Shown here in pieces: positions 31,115-39,626 of a stretch of 64,000 nucleotides of DNA. The notes below the pieces were generated by a model, which saw only the letters and a list, made by a program, of their open reading frames with translations, did no database searches and was not told where the DNA came from. The DNA comes from Pengzhenrongella frigida. Lineage in GTDB: Bacteria > Actinomycetota > Actinomycetes > Actinomycetales > Cellulomonadaceae. Within the stretch, counting starts at the first letter, position 1; each line of letters starts with the position of its first letter. Location of the stretch: contig NZ_SDWW01000001.1 of the NCBI RefSeq assembly GCF_004168625.1, positions 1 to 64,000 of the forward strand, in the 5' to 3' direction. A program made the translations under genes and the position numbers.

Positions 31115-32305
31115 TCAGGCGCGCGCCGGGGCGTCGTCCGCGCTGACCACGAGCACCGCCACCGCGGTCGTGATCGGGATGGCGAGCACGAGCCCGATCG
31201 ACCCGACGAGCGTGCGGACCACCTCCTCGGCGATCTCCCCGCTGGTGAGGGTGTCGACGAACGAGTTCTCGAGCATCGCCACCAGCAGGAGCAGGGGCAG
31301 GGCGGCCCCGACGTACGCGAAGGCGATCGTGTAGACGGTCGAGGCGATGTGGTCGCGGCCGATCCGCATCGCCCGACCGAAGAGCTCCCGCCGGGACGCC
31401 CCAGGGTTCGCCGCGCGCAGCTCCCAGACCGCGGACGACTGCGTGATCGTCACGTCGTTGAGCACCCCGAGCCCGGCGAGGATCAGCCCGCACAGGACCA
31501 CGCCGCGCAGGTCGACGTCCGGCGCGTACGACGGCAGCATCAGCGCCGACTCGTCGGAGAGCCCGGTCAGGTGCGCCGCGCCGGAGGCCCAGTAGCCGAT
31601 GCCGCCGGTGACCGCCAGGCCCACGACGGTGCCGAGCAGCGCCGTCGTCGTCCGCGCCGAGAAGCCGTGCGCGACGTACAGCACGACGAACATCACGCCC
31701 GACGCCGTGACCAGGCCGACCGCGAGCGCGTTCGAGCCGGCGAGCAGCGCCGGCAGGGTGAACGCGGCGATACCCGCGAGCGCCAGGCCGAGGCCGACCA
31801 GTGCGGCCAGGCCCCGCCAGCGCGCGACGGCGACGACGAGCACGGCGTAGCAGATCGCCAGCAGCCCGATCGGCGCCGTCCGGACATGGTCCATGAAGAT
31901 GTAGGGGCTGCCGTAGCCCGCCGCCTCGGCGATGTACATGACCTTGATCCGGTCACCGGGACCGAGGCCGGCGGCGAGGTGCTCGGGCGGGACCTGGACC
32001 TCGACGAGGTCGCCGCCGTCGTCGAGCCGCGCCGTCACGCCGGCGACCCCGTCGGTGATCCCGTCCACCGGGACGCCGACGACCTCGGCGCGCACGAACT
32101 GGCTCCCGGACCCCGTCACCGGGATCGTGCCGACGACGGAATCACCGCGCGGCCACAGCGTGACCGCGCCGAGGATCGTCGCGAGCAGGATGGGCAGGAG
32201 CGCGGCAGCGAGCAGGAGGCGCACCCGGCGCGACGCGCGCGGGGCGGGGCCGGGGGCGTGGGCATGGGCATGGCCCTCGGGGGCGCGCAGGTCGGTGTCA
32301 GACAT
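31115..32305 (-). CDS. YibE/F-like multi-spanning membrane protein
   Basis: 396 aa from the ATG at 32305. A His/Ala/Pro-rich cytoplasmic N-terminus, one membrane segment, an extracytoplasmic beta-rich domain (about 55-165), then seven hydrophobic segments from about residue 175. LIAGLGVLNDVTITQSSAVWELR, with the conserved GVLNDVTITQ stretch, identifies the YibE/F family, whose transport function is unknown. It is convergent with the epimerase gene. Confidence 0.82.
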   Translation of the reverse strand: MSDTDLRAPEGHAHAHAPGPAPRASRRVRLLLAAALLPILLATILGAVTLWPRGDSVVGTIPVTGSGSQFVRAEVVGVPVDGITDGVAGVTARLDDGGDLVEVQVPPEHLAAGLGPGDRIKVMYIAEAAGYGSPYIFMDHVRTAPIGLLAICYAVLVVAVARWRGLAALVGLGLALAGIAAFTLPALLAGSNALAVGLVTASGVMFVVLYVAHGFSARTTTALLGTVVGLAVTGGIGYWASGAAHLTGLSDESALMLPSYAPDVDLRGVVLCGLILAGLGVLNDVTITQSSAVWELRAANPGASRRELFGRAMRIGRDHIASTVYTIAFAYVGAALPLLLLVAMLENSFVDTLTSGEIAEEVVRTLVGSIGLVLAIPITTAVAVLVVSADDAPARA

Positions 32306-32439
32306 TGCCGACAAGCATTGCCCGGGGCCGGTTCGCCGGGCCGCAGGCGCGATGGTGTGTCGTGGTCGCGGGCATCCCCGCTCGGGCCGCGGCGATTCGG
32401 CATAATCCGTGGTGAACCCACGACACCGCGGAGGTCCCC

Positions 32440-32907
32440 ATGGTCACCAGCCGACGGCACATCGCCCTCGTCGCGCACGACAACAAGAAGGTCGAGCTGT
32501 TGCGCTGGGCCGAGTTCAACCGGGGCACCTTGAGCAACCACGAGCTCTACGCGACGGGCACCACGGGAACGATGCTCGAGTACGAGCTGGGCCTGCCGGT
32601 GACCCGTTTCCTGTCCGGCCCGATCGGCGGGGACCAGCAGATCGGCGCCCGGATCGCGGAGGGCGTCATCGACATGCTGATCTTCTTCTGGGACCCGCTC
32701 GAGCCGCAGCCGCACGACCCCGACGTCAAGGCCCTGCTGCGGATCGGCACGGTCTGGAACGTGCCGATGGCCTGCAACGTCGCCTCCGCCGACCTGATGA
32801 TCTCGTCGCCGCTGCTCGAGAACGAGTACGAGCGCACCCGCCCGGACCACAGCCCGCGCGCCTGGGACGGCACCGCTCCGGAGCCGGAGATCCCCGAGCC
32901 GTCCTGA
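32440..32907 (+). CDS. mgsA: Methylglyoxal synthase
   Basis: 155 aa. [10 protein letters not shown] at the N-terminus, ATGTTGTML (phosphate loop), [18 protein letters not shown] and [23 protein letters not shown] with the catalytic Asp residues, and [12 protein letters not shown] are all family hallmarks. It converts dihydroxyacetone phosphate to methylglyoxal and phosphate, an overflow bypass of lower glycolysis. The ribosome binding site GGAGG is at 32430-32434. Monocistronic; a CATAAT -10-like sequence at 32401-32406 is the only promoter hint. Confidence 0.93.
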   Translation: MVTSRRHIALVAHDNKKVELLRWAEFNRGTLSNHELYATGTTGTMLEYELGLPVTRFLSGPIGGDQQIGARIAEGVIDMLIFFWDPLEPQPHDPDVKALLRIGTVWNVPMACNVASADLMISSPLLENEYERTRPDHSPRAWDGTAPEPEIPEPS

Positions 32908-33097
32908 CGGTGCAGCCGCCCGCCCATTCCTCGGCGCGCGGGGGCCATTCATGGTATTGATCCAAAGATCCAAATTCGGGCGTTGATGACATTTCGGGAA
33001 AGGCGCTGGACCGGCTGGAGTTTTTGACCCCGTGACTCACATCACGCGCTAAGTTGACTCATAGTTCAGACCCCGCGCTCCCGAAAGAGGCCTCCTC

Positions 33098-34177
33098 ATC
33101 AACGTCACCCTGTCCCGGACGATTGCTGTGACCGCGTGCGCCGCCCTGGCCCTGACCCTCGCCGCGTGCGGCGGCGGCAGCGACGACCCGGCCAAGGGCT
33201 CCGGCGCCGCGGCGGACGCCCCCGTGGGCCCCCTCGACGAGTACTTCCAGAAGATGTACGGGGGCGGCGGCGAGGCGGCCGACGACGAGAAGATGATGGC
33301 GGACTCCAACGCCCAGATGGTGAAGGTGGAGGAGCTGGCCGCGGCCTGCATGGCAGAGGAGGGGTTCGAGTACCTCCCCATCGACTACTCCGCCTCGATG
33401 ACCCAGGGAATGAGCTCCGACGAGCTCGACGTGGAGTGGGGCACCAAGGAGTTCGCGGAGCAGTACGGGTACGGCGCCACGACCGACCCGGGCGGCTACC
33501 AGGCGGCCTCGATGGAGGCGAACGCGGACGGGACCGACGAGATGGTCGACCCCAACCAGGAGGCCGTGGAGGCCATGTCCGAGACCGAGCGGACGGCCTT
33601 CTACGCGGCCCTGTACGGCGAGCAGACCATGGACCCGGAGGCCGATCCCGAGGAGATGCAGGAGTACAACTGGGAGACCGCGGGCTGCCAGGGCAAGGCC
33701 CAGCACGAGGTCTACGAGGGCGGGCTGGAGGCCGACGCGTTTGCCGGCCTCCAGGAAGACATCACGGCGATGTACGACGCGGTCCAGGCCGATCCGCGCC
33801 TGGCCGACGTCAACGCCGAGTGGGCCTCCTGCATGGCCGATGCCGGCTTCGACGGGTTAGCTGCCGTCGGGGACGGGGAGACCTCGATCTACGACGAGGT
33901 CAACGTGCTGCAGGAGGGGCTCTACGCCGACGTCGACCCGGCCGTCGAGATGACCGAGGAGCTCAACGCGCAGATGCAGACCGACCTCCAGGACAAGATG
34001 GCCGAGATCACGCCGCGCGAGATCAAGACGGCGGTCGCCGACTTCGGCTGCCGCGAGGACGTGGACTTCGACGACGTCAACCAGAAGATCAGCTTCGAGC
34101 TCCAGCAGGAGTTCGTCGACGCGCACAAGGCCGATCTCGACGCCTGGCTCGCGGCGACGACCGCGTCGAAGTCCTGA
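33098..34177 (+). CDS. Acidic secreted lipoprotein, apparently starting at ATC
   Basis: 359 aa from the ATC at 33098, or 349 aa from a GTG at 33128. The ATC start is preferred: AAAGAGG lies 7 bases upstream, and the extra residues (xNVTLSRTIAV) supply the Arg-bearing n-region of a lipoprotein signal ending at lipobox LAAC. From the GTG the signal has no positive charge and no ribosome binding site. The mature protein is acidic and Met-rich, without a family I recognise; repeated CMAEEGF/CMADAGF and paired Cys segments suggest two internal halves. It precedes, 4 bp away, an adaptor-ATPase-permease exporter, so it may be its extracytoplasmic component. Confidence 0.7.
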   Translation: MNVTLSRTIAVTACAALALTLAACGGGSDDPAKGSGAAADAPVGPLDEYFQKMYGGGGEAADDEKMMADSNAQMVKVEELAAACMAEEGFEYLPIDYSASMTQGMSSDELDVEWGTKEFAEQYGYGATTDPGGYQAASMEANADGTDEMVDPNQEAVEAMSETERTAFYAALYGEQTMDPEADPEEMQEYNWETAGCQGKAQHEVYEGGLEADAFAGLQEDITAMYDAVQADPRLADVNAEWASCMADAGFDGLAAVGDGETSIYDEVNVLQEGLYADVDPAVEMTEELNAQMQTDLQDKMAEITPREIKTAVADFGCREDVDFDDVNQKISFELQQEFVDAHKADLDAWLAATTASKS

Positions 34178-34181
34178 CGAC

Positions 34182-35777
34182 GTGCGGCTTCCACGCCTGT
34201 CGGGTTCCACCCGCACGATCTGGCTGATGGCCGTCACCGCGGTCATCGCACTGGTGGCCGGCCTCGGCCTGAGCCGCCTGATCACCTCGCCGGCCGAGGC
34301 AGCCGCGAACGCCGCGCCTCCGACGGCCGGTCCGATCACGGTCCCGGTCGAGCGACGCGTGCTCGCGACCGACGTCGTGCTGCGCGGTGACGCGGTCTAC
34401 GAGGACCCGGCGAGCATCACGCTCGAGACCGGCGACCTCGGCGGTCCGGCTGTCGTCACGGGCCAGGTCCCCGAGGTCGGCGCCACGCTCAACGCCGGCG
34501 ACCTCGTGCTCGAGCTGGCCGGGCGGCCGGTCATCCTGCTGCCCGGCGACCTGCCCGTCTACCGGACGCTGCGCGCCGGGGTGTCCGGACCCGACGTCGT
34601 GCAGCTCAAGGCCGCGCTGGTCGCGCTCGGGATCGATCCCGGCGATCCGTCCTCCCCCGCGTACGACGCGGCCACCGCCGCCGGCGTCGCCGCGCTGTAC
34701 GCCCGAGCCGGCTACCCGGCGCCGTCGGCGGGCGAGGAGGCCGAGCTGGCCCTCGCCGGTGCCCGGGACGCCACGCGGGCCGCCGACGACCAGGTCGCCA
34801 GTGCCGAGCGGGCGCTCACTGCGGCCAAGGCCGGCCCCGGTCAGGTCGACCTGGTCACCAAGGACAATCAGATCCGGGTCGCCCAGCGGGCCCTGGCGGA
34901 CGCCCAGGAGCTCGTCGGACAGGTCGATCCCGACACCGGCCGACCGATGGTCACCGCGAGCGAGATCGCCAACCTCACCGATCAGGTCACCGCCGCCTCG
35001 GTCGACCGCGATGCCCTGCTGGCACCGGCGGACACCTCCGAGGAGCGCGCGGCCCTCACCGCCGCCCAGCGCGCCCGGACGGAGGCCGGCACGGACCTGA
35101 CCACCGCGCAGCGCAACGTCCTGACGCCGCTGCCCTCGAGCGAGATCGTCTACCTGACGTCCATCCCGCGCCGGGTCGACTCCGTCGAGGTGCACCGGGG
35201 CTCGACCGTCGCCGGCACCGCGGTGATGAGCGTGTCCGGCGCAGCACTGCAGATCGCCGGCAGCGTGGTGGCGTCCGACGCCGACCTGATCGCCGTCGGG
35301 ACGGTCGTGGCGATCGCGCTGCCCGGAGGCGACGAGGTGCCGGGCACGGTCGTCTCGATCGGCGCCCCGGTCGAGGGCGCCGACGCCGACGCCGCGGCCG
35401 AGAAGGCCGATGCGAACCGCACGCGCGTCATCGTCGTCCCTGCCGAGCTCACCGAGCCGCAGCGCGCCGAGCTCCAGGGCGCGAACGTCCGGATGACCAT
35501 CCGGGTCAGCGCGACCGACGGCGAGGTCCTCGCCGTCCCGACCGCCGCCCTCACCGCCGGACCGGGCGGGGAGGCCCGCGTCGAGGTTCTCGCCGACGAC
35601 GGCACCTCGACGCTCGTGACCGTCGAGACCGGCCTGGCCGCGGACGGGTTCGTCGAGGTCACCTCGACGGCGGCGGCGCTCGCCGAGGGCGACCGCGTCG
35701 TGGTCGGGGTCACCGGCAGCACGACCGAGGACGAACCGGAGGACGAACCCACGAGCGCCGACTCGGACGCGCCGTGA
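34182..35777 (+). CDS. MacA/HlyD-type periplasmic adaptor with peptidoglycan-binding-like insert
   Basis: 531 aa from a GTG. One membrane segment (about 13-33), then an adaptor: barrel and lipoyl-like parts (VVTGQVPEVGATLNAGDLVLELAGRP), a peptidoglycan-binding-like helical unit (SGPDVVQLKAALVALG), a coiled coil (about 185-320) and a C-terminal barrel (RMTIRVSATDGEVLAVPTAALT-type segment at 440-460). In actinobacteria such adaptors pair with MacB-type ATPase/permeases to export peptides, lipids or antibiotics. Its stop overlaps the ATPase start (GTGA). Confidence 0.82.
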   Translation: MRLPRLSGSTRTIWLMAVTAVIALVAGLGLSRLITSPAEAAANAAPPTAGPITVPVERRVLATDVVLRGDAVYEDPASITLETGDLGGPAVVTGQVPEVGATLNAGDLVLELAGRPVILLPGDLPVYRTLRAGVSGPDVVQLKAALVALGIDPGDPSSPAYDAATAAGVAALYARAGYPAPSAGEEAELALAGARDATRAADDQVASAERALTAAKAGPGQVDLVTKDNQIRVAQRALADAQELVGQVDPDTGRPMVTASEIANLTDQVTAASVDRDALLAPADTSEERAALTAAQRARTEAGTDLTTAQRNVLTPLPSSEIVYLTSIPRRVDSVEVHRGSTVAGTAVMSVSGAALQIAGSVVASDADLIAVGTVVAIALPGGDEVPGTVVSIGAPVEGADADAAAEKADANRTRVIVVPAELTEPQRAELQGANVRMTIRVSATDGEVLAVPTAALTAGPGGEARVEVLADDGTSTLVTVETGLAADGFVEVTSTAAALAEGDRVVVGVTGSTTEDEPEDEPTSADSDAP

Positions 35778-36535
35778 GCGTGGTCGACCTCCTCGGCGAT
35801 CCGGTCCCCGGGGACCACACCGAGGAGGCGGGCGACATCCGGGTCGGCGGCACCGTCGCGCCGCCCGTGATCGAGCTGCGGGCCCTGACGCGCACGTTTG
35901 CCGGCACCCCGCCGGTCCTTGCGGTGCGCGGCGCCGACCTGCGCATCGCGGCCGGGGAGTACGTGTCCGTGATCGGTCCGTCCGGATCGGGCAAGTCCAC
36001 GCTTCTGCACATCCTCGGCCTGCTGGACCGCCCGACCTCGGGCGACTACCTGTTCGACGGCGTCCCCACCGGCGCCGCCTCCGACGCCGACCGCGCGGCC
36101 CTGCGGGGTGGCCGGATCGGGTTCGTCTTCCAGGCGTTCCACCTGCTGCCCCACCGCACCGTGCTCGACAACGTGCTGCTCGCCACCCTGTACAGCGGCG
36201 TGCCCCGCCCCGAGCGTCGACCCCGGGCGCTGGCGGCGCTCGATCGGGTCGGGCTCAGCCACCGGCTCGACTTCCTGCCGATCGTGCTCTCGGGCGGGGA
36301 ACGTCAGCGCGTCGCGATCGCGCGGGCCGTGATCTCCTCGCCGCACGTGCTGCTCGCCGACGAGCCCACCGGCAACCTCGATGCGGCCACCTCCGGCGGT
36401 GTCCTGGACCTGTTCGACGAGCTCCACCGGGACGGCCTCACGCTCGTCGTCATCACGCACGACGCGGGCGTCTCCGCCCGCGCGCAGCGCCGGATCCGGA
36501 TCGACGACGGCACCCTGACCGAGGTCACCCGATGA
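35774..36535 (+). CDS. ABC transporter ATP-binding protein (MacB/LolD type)
   Basis: 253 aa. Walker A GPSGSGKST, Q-loop FVFQAFHLLPHRT, signature LSGGERQR, Walker B VLLADEPTGNLD and the H-loop ITHD are all intact. Overlaps the adaptor gene by 4 bp and the permease gene by 4 bp (ATGA), so the three are a single translational unit. Confidence 0.93.
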   Translation: MSVVDLLGDPVPGDHTEEAGDIRVGGTVAPPVIELRALTRTFAGTPPVLAVRGADLRIAAGEYVSVIGPSGSGKSTLLHILGLLDRPTSGDYLFDGVPTGAASDADRAALRGGRIGFVFQAFHLLPHRTVLDNVLLATLYSGVPRPERRPRALAALDRVGLSHRLDFLPIVLSGGERQRVAIARAVISSPHVLLADEPTGNLDAATSGGVLDLFDELHRDGLTLVVITHDAGVSARAQRRIRIDDGTLTEVTR

Positions 36536-37917
36536 GCCGGCTCGAGCCGGCCCGCGTCCGCCGCCCGCGCCTGCGCCTGCCCCACCTCCGCCTGCGCCTG
36601 CGCCTGCCGAGCGTCCGCCTGCCGCGCCTCCGCCTGCCGCACCTGCCGCGCCCCGGCCGTCTGCGCCGCCGCGGGTCGGACGCCGCGGCCCTGGGTTCCG
36701 CCCGCGACCGGTTCGGGCTGCGCGACCTGATCGCCGAGGCCGCCTACGGCGTGGGCGCGCGACCGGGGCGGCTGGTCCTGACGATCATCGGCACCGTCCT
36801 CGGGGTCGGCTCGCTCGTGGTCACGGTCGGCCTCGCCCAGACCGCCGCCGGGCAGATCGCCCACCAGTTCGACGCCGTCGCCGCCACCCAGGTCGTCGTC
36901 GAGCCCGCCACCGCCCGCACCCAGGGCGGCAGTCGCGCGATCGGGTCCATCCCGTGGGACGTCGCCGACCGCCTCGAACGGATCGCCGGGGTCGAGGCCG
37001 CCGGCGGCATCGCCGCGGTCGACGTCGCCGGCGCCGAGATCACCGCCGTGCCGGTCAACGACCCCTCCGCCGCTCCCCTGGCTGCCCCCAAGGTCCTCGC
37101 GACCACCCCGGGCCTGCTCGACGCCGTCCGCGGCACCATCGTCACCGGCCGCTACTTCGACTCCGGCCACGACGAGCGTGCCGACCGGGTGGTCGTGCTC
37201 GGCGCCCGGGCCGCCACGCGCCTGGGGGTCAACCGGGTCGACCGTCAACCGTCGATCTTCATCGGTGAGCGCCCGTACACCGTGATCGGCATCATCGACG
37301 GCGTCGCCCGGCGCACGGACCTCCTGGACGCGGTCATCCTGCCGGTGGGCACCGCTCGCGTGGACTTCGCCCTGGCCGGCCTCGACCAGGCCCAGGCCAC
37401 GATCGCCGTCGGCGCCGGGCCGGTCGTCGCCGACCAGGCTCCGCTCGCCCTGGATCCGAACAGCCCGGAGAACATCGAGGTCCAGGTCCCCCCGGACGCC
37501 TCGGCCGTCCGCACGAGCGTCCAGGCCGACATCAACGCGATCTTCCTCGCGCTCGGCGCCGTCGCGCTCCTCGTCGGTGGCCTCGGGATCGCCAACGTGA
37601 CCCTGCTCAGCGTCCGGGAGCGCACCGGTGAGATCGGGCTGCGCCGCGCTCTGGGCGCCAGCAAGGCGGACATCGGCCGGCAGTTCCTGGTCGAGTCCGT
37701 CGTGATCGGCCTGCTCGGCGGGCTGATCGGCTCGGCGACCGGCGTCGCCGCCGTCATCCTCGTCTCGCTCGCCCAGGGCTGGACCCCGATCCTCGACACC
37801 GTCGTCGTGCTCGGCGCGGCCCTGCTCGGCGGCGTGATCGGCCTCGGCGCCGGGACCTACCCGGCCCTCAAGGCGGCCGGGGTCGAACCCATCACCGCCC
37901 TGCGCGGCGGGGCGTGA
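36532..37917 (+). CDS. MacB-type ABC exporter permease (FtsX family)
   Basis: 461 aa. A membrane segment at about 80-105, a large extracytoplasmic domain (about 110-330), then three C-terminal membrane segments with the FtsX hallmark VRERTGEIGLRRALGASKADI between the first two. The first 40 residues are an odd Arg/Leu/Pro repeat (RLRLPHLRLRLRLP-type), highly basic and encoded by repeated CGCCTG codons; MacB proteins do not normally have it. The last nine codons are copied downstream as 27-bp repeats. Confidence 0.9.
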   Translation: MSRLEPARVRRPRLRLPHLRLRLRLPSVRLPRLRLPHLPRPGRLRRRGSDAAALGSARDRFGLRDLIAEAAYGVGARPGRLVLTIIGTVLGVGSLVVTVGLAQTAAGQIAHQFDAVAATQVVVEPATARTQGGSRAIGSIPWDVADRLERIAGVEAAGGIAAVDVAGAEITAVPVNDPSAAPLAAPKVLATTPGLLDAVRGTIVTGRYFDSGHDERADRVVVLGARAATRLGVNRVDRQPSIFIGERPYTVIGIIDGVARRTDLLDAVILPVGTARVDFALAGLDQAQATIAVGAGPVVADQAPLALDPNSPENIEVQVPPDASAVRTSVQADINAIFLALGAVALLVGGLGIANVTLLSVRERTGEIGLRRALGASKADIGRQFLVESVVIGLLGGLIGSATGVAAVILVSLAQGWTPILDTVVVLGAALLGGVIGLGAGTYPALKAAGVEPITALRGGA

Positions 37918-37978
37918 GTCACAACCCTGCGCGGCGGGGCCTGAGTCACAACCCTGCGCGGCGGGGGGTGAGCTCCAC
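37898..37978. repeat. Three 27-bp tandem units covering the stop codons of two convergent genes
   Basis: CCCTGCGCGGCGGGG plus 12 further bases repeats at 37898-37924, 37925-37951 and 37952-37978, the second with one mismatch and the third diverging after 22 bases. The permease stop (37915-37917) is in unit 1 and the antiporter stop (37946-37948) is in unit 2. The unit encodes the end of the permease (ALRGGA, then stop). Confidence 0.9.
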
Positions 37979-39121
37979 CGGGTAGACCGAGCGCCGCCCG
38001 AAGCCCCGGGCGAGGAGTGGTCCGCCGACCCCGAGGACGAGCACGTACGCGCTGGCCAGCGGCCCGATCTCGGTGTAGCCCGCGAGGATCGCCAGGCCGG
38101 CGATGAGGATCGAGAACTCGCCCCTCGCCACCAGCGAGACCCCGGCGCGGACCCGGCCGCGCCTGCCCACGCCGTCGCGCCGCGCGGCGTACCAGCCCGT
38201 CGCCACCTTCGTCCCGGCGGTCACCACCGCGAGCGCGAGCGCCACGGGCAGCGCGGGCAGCACCTCGGTCGGATCGACCCGGAGCCCGAACGACAGGAAG
38301 AAGATCGCGGCGAACAGGTCGCGCAGGGGCGTCAGCACGGCGCGGGCCCGACGGGCCGTCTCGCCCGGGATGGCAAGTCCCACGAGGAACGCACCGACCG
38401 CGGCGGACGCGCCGAGCAGGTAGCTGAACCCGCCGACCAGGAGGGTCAGCCCGAGCACGCGGAGCAGGATCTGCTCGTCGTCCTCGTGCTGGATCAGGCG
38501 GCCGAGGTGGTCGCCGAACCGGCGGACCAGGACGAGGAGGGTCACCACCACGGCGACGGCCAGGACGGCGCCGGCACCGGCCCGCCCGGGGGTGCCCCCC
38601 GCGAGCAGGACCGCGAGCACCGGGAGGTAGACCGCCATCGCGAGGTCCTCGAGCACGAGGACCGACAGCACGGCCGGGGTCTCGCGGAACGCGGTGCGCC
38701 CCAGGTCGCTGATCAGCCGGGCCACGATGCCCGACGACGAGATCCAGGTGATCCCCGCGAGCGCGAGGCAGGCCTGCCACGGGAACCCCAGCAGCACGCC
38801 CGCCAGGTACCCGGGTGGCGCGTTCAGGGCGAAGTCGACCGCACCGCTCGGGCCGTGCCGGCGCATCGAGGCGGTGAACTCGGCCGCGGAGAACTCCAGC
38901 CCGAGCAGGAGGAGGAGCAGCAGCACCCCGATCTCCGCGGTGGTCTCCACGAACGGTGCGGTCGCCGCGACGCTCGCCACGCCGCCGTCGCCGAGGAACA
39001 GCCCGGCCAGGACGAACAACGGCACCGGGGACAGCCCGACCCGCCGCGCCGCCGTGCCGAGCACCCCGAGCAGGAGCAGCAGCAGTCCCAGTTCGACGAG
39101 GAAGCCACCGACCTCGCCCAT
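37946..39121 (-). CDS. Cation/proton antiporter (CPA2, KefB/KhtU-like)
   Basis: 391 aa with about 12 hydrophobic segments. LLLLLLGLEFSAAEF, ALAGITWISSSGIVARLISDLG and VLVLEDLAMAVYLPVLAV are the core motifs of CPA2 exchangers, including the paired helix-break region and the acidic LED. No C-terminal TrkA domain is fused: the regulatory part is the separate gene 4 bp upstream. Together they probably export K+ or another monovalent cation in exchange for H+. Confidence 0.9.
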   Translation of the reverse strand: MGEVGGFLVELGLLLLLLGVLGTAARRVGLSPVPLFVLAGLFLGDGGVASVAATAPFVETTAEIGVLLLLLLLGLEFSAAEFTASMRRHGPSGAVDFALNAPPGYLAGVLLGFPWQACLALAGITWISSSGIVARLISDLGRTAFRETPAVLSVLVLEDLAMAVYLPVLAVLLAGGTPGRAGAGAVLAVAVVVTLLVLVRRFGDHLGRLIQHEDDEQILLRVLGLTLLVGGFSYLLGASAAVGAFLVGLAIPGETARRARAVLTPLRDLFAAIFFLSFGLRVDPTEVLPALPVALALAVVTAGTKVATGWYAARRDGVGRRGRVRAGVSLVARGEFSILIAGLAILAGYTEIGPLASAYVLVLGVGGPLLARGFGRRSVYPVELTPRRAGL

Positions 39122-39125
39122 CGGG

Positions 39126-39605
39126 TCAACCGGAGACGATCCGGCGCACGCCGTCGATGGCGGTGTCGGTCCCGATGACGACGAGCGCGTCGTCGCCCAG
39201 CAGGATCTCGCTCGGGATCGGCGAGGCGATCACGCCGTCACCGCGCACGATCGCCACGACCGACGCCCCGGTCAGGGTGCGGGCACGAGTGGCGCCCAGC
39301 GTCTTGCCCGCGAACCGCGAGCCGACCGGCACGGCCACGGTTGCCGCCGCCAGCCCGGGGATCTCACGGGTGAGGTCGGCGAAGCGTTCGGTGATCCGTG
39401 GTGCACCGAGGATCTCCGCGACCGTGTCGGCCTCCTCGCGGGAGAACATCGCCACCGGCAGGGCGGCGTCCGGATCGGCACGCCCGTACCGGACGAACTC
39501 GAACCGGCCATCCCGGTGCGCGACGACGCCCATCCGCATCCCGGCCTCGGTGTCGAACTCGTAGCGCACGCCGACACCGGGCAGCAGGATCTCGGTGACG
39601 TCCAT
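39126..39605 (-). CDS. TrkA-C domain regulatory subunit of the antiporter (KhtT-like)
   Basis: 159 aa. The N-terminal half (DVTEILLPGVGVRYEF) resembles the KhtT N-domain, and residues 75-158 are a TrkA-C domain (VGSRFAGKTLGATRARTLTGA, then LLGDDALVVIGT). In Bacillus, KhtT binds c-di-AMP and gates the KhtU exchanger. First gene of the two-gene operon; the exchanger start follows after 4 bp. Confidence 0.85.
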   Translation of the reverse strand: MDVTEILLPGVGVRYEFDTEAGMRMGVVAHRDGRFEFVRYGRADPDAALPVAMFSREEADTVAEILGAPRITERFADLTREIPGLAAATVAVPVGSRFAGKTLGATRARTLTGASVVAIVRGDGVIASPIPSEILLGDDALVVIGTDTAIDGVRRIVSG

Positions 39606-39626
39606 GGGTCCATCTTGCCGGTGCGG

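Noticed and set aside
32951-32974. Direct repeat GATCCAAA twice as an operator or att site
   Set aside because: Eight-base repeat in an AT-richer patch; no promoter, palindrome or integrase gene goes with it.
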